From: Nocardia abscessus NBRC 100374
GTDB taxonomy: Bacteria > Actinomycetota > Actinomycetes > Mycobacteriales > Mycobacteriaceae
Assembly (NCBI RefSeq): GCF_000308455.1
Contig: NZ_BAFP01000089.1
Location: forward strand, 1 to 64,000
Length of the DNA: 64,000 nt
Direction of reading: 5' to 3'
Within the stretch, counting starts at the first letter, position 1. Each line of letters begins with the position of its first letter. Below the pieces are notes generated by a model, which was given only the letters and a program-made list of their open reading frames with translations, searched no databases and was not told where the DNA came from. A program made the translations under genes and the position numbers. This document shows positions 60,562 through 64,000 of the stretch, piece by piece.

Positions 60562-62231
60562 CAACGGGAACATACTGGCAGGCCATCGATCGGTTTCGTG
60601 CGGTCGTCCGCACTGACCCCCACCGTGTGGCGGTTCGCTACGCGCACGGGGTCGGCCCCGATGGCCTGCCGGCCTACCGGCATCTCACGTATCGCGAGCT
60701 GGACCTGTGGTCGAAAACGATCGCGGGACGGCTCTCCGAGTCGGGTGTCGGCACCGGAACGCGCACGATCGTGCTGGTACTACCGAGCCCCGAGCTGTAC
60801 GCGATCATGTTCGCGCTGCTCGAGCTCGGGGCGGTGCCGGTGGTGATCGACCCGGGCATGGGCGTGCGGAAGATGCTGCGCTGCCTGCGCGCCGTGGACG
60901 CCGAGGCGTTCATCGGCATCCCGCAGGCGCACGCGTTGCGCGTGCTGTTCCGGCGCAGCTTCCGCACCGTCCGTACCGCGGTCACGGTCGGCAGACGCTG
61001 GTTCTGGCGGGGCGAATCGCTGCGGGCATGGGGCCGGACACCAACGGTTCCGGTGCCACCCGGCAGCCCGGCCACCGACGACGACCTGTTGCTGATCGCG
61101 TTCACCACCGGTAGCACGGGACCGGCCAAAGCCGTGCAGATGACCTACGGCAATTTGGCCGCGATGGTCGACCAGGTGCACATGGCGCGCGGAGAGATCG
61201 CGCCGGAGGCTTCGTTGATCACCCTTCCGCTGGTCGGCGTGCTCGACCTGCTGTTGGGCTCGCGCTGTGTGCTGCCGCCGCTGATCCCGAGCAAGGTCGG
61301 AGCGACCGATCCCGCCCACGTGGTCGACGCGATCCAGAACTTCGGCGTGCGAACCATGTTCGCCTCCCCCGCCGTGCTGATCCCGCTGCTCGAGTACCTG
61401 CGTGCGCACCCGGTTACGTTGTCCTCGCTGGACAGTATCTATTCCGGCGGGGCTCCGGTCCCGGACTGGTGCATCGCGGGGTTGCGCGAGGTGCTCCACG
61501 AGGACGCCGAGGTCTTCGCCGGGTACGGATCCACCGAAGCGCTGCCGATGTCCACCATCGAATCCCGCGAACTGCTGGACGGACTGGTCGAGCGAGCACA
61601 GCACGGCGAGGGCACCTGCGTCGGCAGACCGGCCTACCAAGTGCAGGCGCGGATCGTGGCGATCACCGACGAGCCGATTCCGACCATGGCTCGGGCCGAG
61701 GAACTGACCGGCGAGCTGGAGACCACCCGCGGCATCGGCGAACTCGTCGTCACCGGGCCGAACGTCAGCACCGGTTATTACTGGCCGGAGCAGGCCAACG
61801 CGCTGGGCAAGATCATCGACGGCGATCGGATCTGGCACCGCACCGGCGATCTCGCGTGGATCGACGAGCAAGGCCGGATCTGGTTCTGCGGACGCAAGAG
61901 CCAGCGGGTGGTCACCGCGCATGGACCGATGTTCACCGTTCAGGTCGAGCAGGTGTTCAACACCGTCGCGGGCGTGGCCCGTACCGCTCTGGTCGGGATC
62001 GGCCCGCGTGGGGCACAGCGGCCGGTGCTCTGCGTCGAAGTGAAGCCGGGCGCCGACCCGGACTTCGTCGAACCCGCGCTGCGGGCCTGCGGCGCACAGT
62101 TCGACCTCACCAGGACGATCGCCGACTTCCTGGTCCATCCGTCCTTCCCGGTCGATATCCGGCACAACGCCAAGATCGGACGCGAACGACTCGCGGTGTG
62201 GGCCGCCGAACGGCTCGGAACGGACGCATAA
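60558..62231 (+). CDS. nltC: AMP-dependent beta-lactone synthetase NltC (OleC-like)
   Basis: 557 residues. ANL motifs: LIAFTTGSTGPAKAVQMTYG (P-loop), VFAGYGSTEALPMST, YYWPEQANALG and HRTGDLAWIDEQGRIWFCG, then RKSQRVVTAHGP and HNAKIGRERLAVW with the C-terminal lysine. OleC-type enzymes adenylate a beta-hydroxy acid and close it to a beta-lactone without CoA. Because NltABD flank it, that reaction fits. It starts at GTG 60558, coupled to nltB. Confidence 0.92.
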   Translation: MTTGTYWQAIDRFRAVVRTDPHRVAVRYAHGVGPDGLPAYRHLTYRELDLWSKTIAGRLSESGVGTGTRTIVLVLPSPELYAIMFALLELGAVPVVIDPGMGVRKMLRCLRAVDAEAFIGIPQAHALRVLFRRSFRTVRTAVTVGRRWFWRGESLRAWGRTPTVPVPPGSPATDDDLLLIAFTTGSTGPAKAVQMTYGNLAAMVDQVHMARGEIAPEASLITLPLVGVLDLLLGSRCVLPPLIPSKVGATDPAHVVDAIQNFGVRTMFASPAVLIPLLEYLRAHPVTLSSLDSIYSGGAPVPDWCIAGLREVLHEDAEVFAGYGSTEALPMSTIESRELLDGLVERAQHGEGTCVGRPAYQVQARIVAITDEPIPTMARAEELTGELETTRGIGELVVTGPNVSTGYYWPEQANALGKIIDGDRIWHRTGDLAWIDEQGRIWFCGRKSQRVVTAHGPMFTVQVEQVFNTVAGVARTALVGIGPRGAQRPVLCVEVKPGADPDFVEPALRACGAQFDLTRTIADFLVHPSFPVDIRHNAKIGRERLAVWAAERLGTDA

Positions 62232-62234
62232 CAA

Positions 62235-62516
62235 ATGAAAACAACTGTATTTCGGGCAATTCCCGTCATCGGGTGGCTGTATTTGGCCGGCGGCGCGCTG
62301 GCCGCGGCAACCGACCGTGTCCCGGACAGCCTGCTTCTGCGCACGGTGTGGTGGATCGACGCGTTCCTCAGCATCGTGGTGCACGCGGCTCAGATCCCGG
62401 CGGCCCTGCGTGCCGCCGAAGGCTCGGGCCGTGGCCGGTGGGAGACCGCGGTGTTGACGCAGATCTTCGGCTTGACCTGGTGGCGAACCCAGCCCGGCGA
62501 GGAGAGAGTGCAATGA
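62235..62516 (+). CDS. Small membrane protein inserted between nltC and nltD
   Basis: 93 residues. Two or three hydrophobic segments: IPVIGWLYLAGGALAAATDR and TVWWIDAFLSIVVHAAQIPA, then a soluble tail with TQIFGLTWWRTQPGEE. It resembles short TMEM254/DUF4499-like proteins, but I am not certain. It starts 3 bases after nltC stop and overlaps nltD by ATGA, so it belongs to the operon. It may anchor the pathway enzymes at the membrane or handle the lipid product. Confidence 0.75.
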   Translation: MKTTVFRAIPVIGWLYLAGGALAAATDRVPDSLLLRTVWWIDAFLSIVVHAAQIPAALRAAEGSGRGRWETAVLTQIFGLTWWRTQPGEERVQ

Positions 62517-63559
62517 GCAAAATACTGGTAACCGGCGCGTCCGGCTTTCTGGGCGGTGCGCTGGTGCGCAGGCTGGTACGCGACGGCGGGCACGACGTGT
62601 CGATCCTGGTGCGCCGCACCAGCAACCTGGCCGACCTGCGCGACGACATCGACAAGATCGAGCTGATCTACGGCGATCTGACCGACCCCGCCTCGCTCGA
62701 AGAGGCGACCCGCGGCGTCGACATCGTGTTCCACAGCGCGGCGCGGGTGGACGAGCGCGGCACCAGGGAACAGTTCTGGAACGAGAACGTCCGGGCCACC
62801 GAACGGCTGCTCGAGGCAGCCCGTCGAGGCGGATCGGGACGGTTCGTATTCATCTCCAGCCCGAGCGCGATGATGGACTATTACGGCGGTGACCAGGTCG
62901 ACGTCGATGAATCGGTGCCGTATCCGCGGCGCTACCTGAACCTGTACTCGGAGACCAAGGCCGCGGCCGAACGAGCCGTCCTGGCCGCCGACAGCCCGGG
63001 ATTCCGCACCTGCGCCCTGCGCCCACGCGCGATCTGGGGCGCGGGCGACCGGTCCGGTCCGATCGTGCGGATGCTCGGCCGCGCCGGTATGGGGAAACTG
63101 CCGGACCTGTCCTTCGGCCGCACCGTCTACGCCTCGCTCTGCCACGTCGACAACATCGTCGACGCCTGTGTGAAGGCGGCGGGCTCGGACGCGGTGGGCG
63201 GCAAGGCGTATTTTGTCGCCGATGCCGAGAAGACGGATGTCTGGCGTTTCCTCGGTGAGGTCGCCACCCGGCTCGGGTACCAGCCGCCGACGCGCAAACC
63301 CAACCCCGCGGTGATCAACGCGGCGGTCCGGGTCGTCGAGACGATCTGGCGCATCCCGGCCGTCGCGACCCGCTGGTCGCCTCCGCTGTCGCGCTACGCC
63401 GTCGCGCTGCTGTCGCGCAGCGCCACCTACGACACCACCGCCGCCGCACGAGATTTCGGCTACCAGCCGGTCGTCGACCGCGACCGCGGCCTGGCCGACC
63501 TGCTGGCGTGGCTGGAAACCCAGGGCGGGGCGGTCGAGCTCACCCGGAATCTGCGCTGA
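62513..63559 (+). CDS. nltD: OleD-like 2-alkyl-3-ketoacid reductase NltD
   Basis: 348 residues, extended SDR of the 3-beta-HSD type. Rossmann motif ILVTGASGFLGGALVRRL, acidic-pocket DLTDPASLEEATRGVDIVFH, catalytic YSETKAAAERAVL, and the 3-beta-HSD-like RPRAIWGAGDRSGPIVRML. It reduces the 3-keto acid from NltAB to the 3-hydroxy acid that NltC cyclises. ATG 62513 overlaps the previous stop. Confidence 0.92.
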   Translation: MSKILVTGASGFLGGALVRRLVRDGGHDVSILVRRTSNLADLRDDIDKIELIYGDLTDPASLEEATRGVDIVFHSAARVDERGTREQFWNENVRATERLLEAARRGGSGRFVFISSPSAMMDYYGGDQVDVDESVPYPRRYLNLYSETKAAAERAVLAADSPGFRTCALRPRAIWGAGDRSGPIVRMLGRAGMGKLPDLSFGRTVYASLCHVDNIVDACVKAAGSDAVGGKAYFVADAEKTDVWRFLGEVATRLGYQPPTRKPNPAVINAAVRVVETIWRIPAVATRWSPPLSRYAVALLSRSATYDTTAAARDFGYQPVVDRDRGLADLLAWLETQGGAVELTRNLR

Positions 63560-63585
63560 ACACCCCACCGGTACCGGAGGCCAGC

Positions 63586-64000
63586 ATGAGCAACGCCACC
63601 GTCTTCCGCAGGAAGATCACCCCGACCGAACGTCTGTACTTCTTCACGCGCGCGGTGACTCCGCCGTTCGTCATGCACCTGGCCGTCCACGGCGACGGCA
63701 GCCTGGACCCGGCCGCGTTGCAGCGGGCCGTCGACGTGGCGTCGGCGGCCGGCCCCGGTGCACGCCTGGTCCGCGACGGCGACGACTGGGTGGACTGTGG
63801 TCTGGCCGCCACCGTGCGCCACGTGCCCGGCTGGTCGCTGAACTACGCCGCGCTGGAGAACGACGCGGTGCTGAACACGCCTATCGGTCCGACGCCGGAC
63901 CGCACCACCGAAGTGCTGCTGCTCACCGGCGAACAGACCACCATCGTGTTCCGCGCCTTCCACGGCGTGATGGACGGGATGGGCCTGCGTCTCTGGGTGG
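63586..64000 (+). CDS. Condensation-fold acyltransferase, truncated by window end
   Basis: 138 residues visible from ATG 63586 behind GGAGG. The start RRKITPTERLYFFTRAVTPP and the motif FRAFHGVMDGMGLRLW, with the HxxxDG catalytic signature, mark the chloramphenicol-acetyltransferase/condensation superfamily (PapA, alcohol acyltransferase). It follows nltD by 26 bases and probably acts on the same pathway, for example by acylating a hydroxy group. The rest lies outside the window. Confidence 0.8.
   Translation, partial: MSNATVFRRKITPTERLYFFTRAVTPPFVMHLAVHGDGSLDPAALQRAVDVASAAGPGARLVRDGDDWVDCGLAATVRHVPGWSLNYAALENDAVLNTPIGPTPDRTTEVLLLTGEQTTIVFRAFHGVMDGMGLRLWV

Noticed and set aside
60780..62513. 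577-codon open frame antisense to nltC
   Set aside because: nltC has all ANL motifs on the other strand; the antisense product has no recognisable domain or ribosome site.
1..64000. CRISPR arrays, insertion sequences, integrases or attachment sites
   Set aside because: No spaced repeat series, transposase-like frame or integrase was seen on either strand.

Overview
The window is high-GC DNA from an actinomycete, almost certainly a Nocardia or close relative. The codon usage, the many TetR/PucR/BTAD regulators, the F420-type (LLM) oxidoreductase, the EthA-like monooxygenase and a nocardiolactone-type nltABCD locus all point there. No rRNA, tRNA, CRISPR array or insertion sequence was found. 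The region looks like a chromosomal accessory arm rich in secondary metabolism and oxidative catabolism.

Layout. 1-6.3 kb: SRPBCC protein, zinc alcohol dehydrogenase, a decayed AMP-ligase, a PucR-type regulator, PhoU, an alpha/beta hydrolase. 6.5-13.1 kb: a compact module of a drug-type ABC exporter (two genes), a large BTAD/NB-ARC activator, and a P450 with its 3Fe-4S ferredoxin. Both outward promoters carry GTGTCAG-like heptads with an 11-bp period, the signature of SARP/BTAD targets. 13.1-18.2 kb: a chloramphenicol-type MFS exporter behind a leader peptide and hairpin, a DUF1206 membrane protein, TetR and PucR regulators, and a remnant of an ABC1/UbiB kinase gene.

18.4-33.3 kb is a type II polyketide cluster. 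It has a SARP activator, biotin carboxylase, fused carboxyltransferase, KS-alpha, KS-beta (chain length factor), ACP, didomain aromatase/cyclase, metallo-beta-lactamase-fold cyclase candidate, FAD monooxygenase, alpha/beta hydrolase, HxlR regulator, luciferase-domain and lipocalin-like proteins, BCCP, an ActIII-like ketoreductase, an NTF2-like protein and a nitroreductase. Genes from KS-alpha to the hydrolase are tightly coupled and end at a strong hairpin. The carboxylase subunits supply malonyl-CoA, the minimal PKS builds the chain, the ketoreductase and cyclases fold it, and the oxygenase and reductases tailor it. An aromatic quinone is likely; the exact product cannot be read from the sequence.

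33.5-48 kb is mixed: small membrane proteins, AraC/quinone reductase, a TetR/SDR pair linked by a shared palindromic operator, STAS anti-sigma antagonist, LLM oxidoreductase, cyclodeaminase-like protein, HxlR/quinone oxidoreductase, L,D-transpeptidase, nucleotidyltransferase, FolD, a YdcF-type exported protein and a PrmC-like methyltransferase. 48-58 kb is an oxidative catabolic region: SDR, aldehyde dehydrogenase and TetR; then an overlapping operon of a PF10118 metal-dependent hydrolase, ferredoxin reductase, Baeyer-Villiger-type monooxygenase and SDR, opposed by a TetR with a tandem 16-bp operator; and an EthA-like monooxygenase.

58.6-64 kb is a beta-lactone (nocardiolactone-type) operon: a catalytic thiolase, a Cys-less thiolase partner, a beta-lactone synthetase-like AMP ligase, a small membrane protein, an OleD-like reductase, and a condensation-fold acyltransferase cut by the window end.
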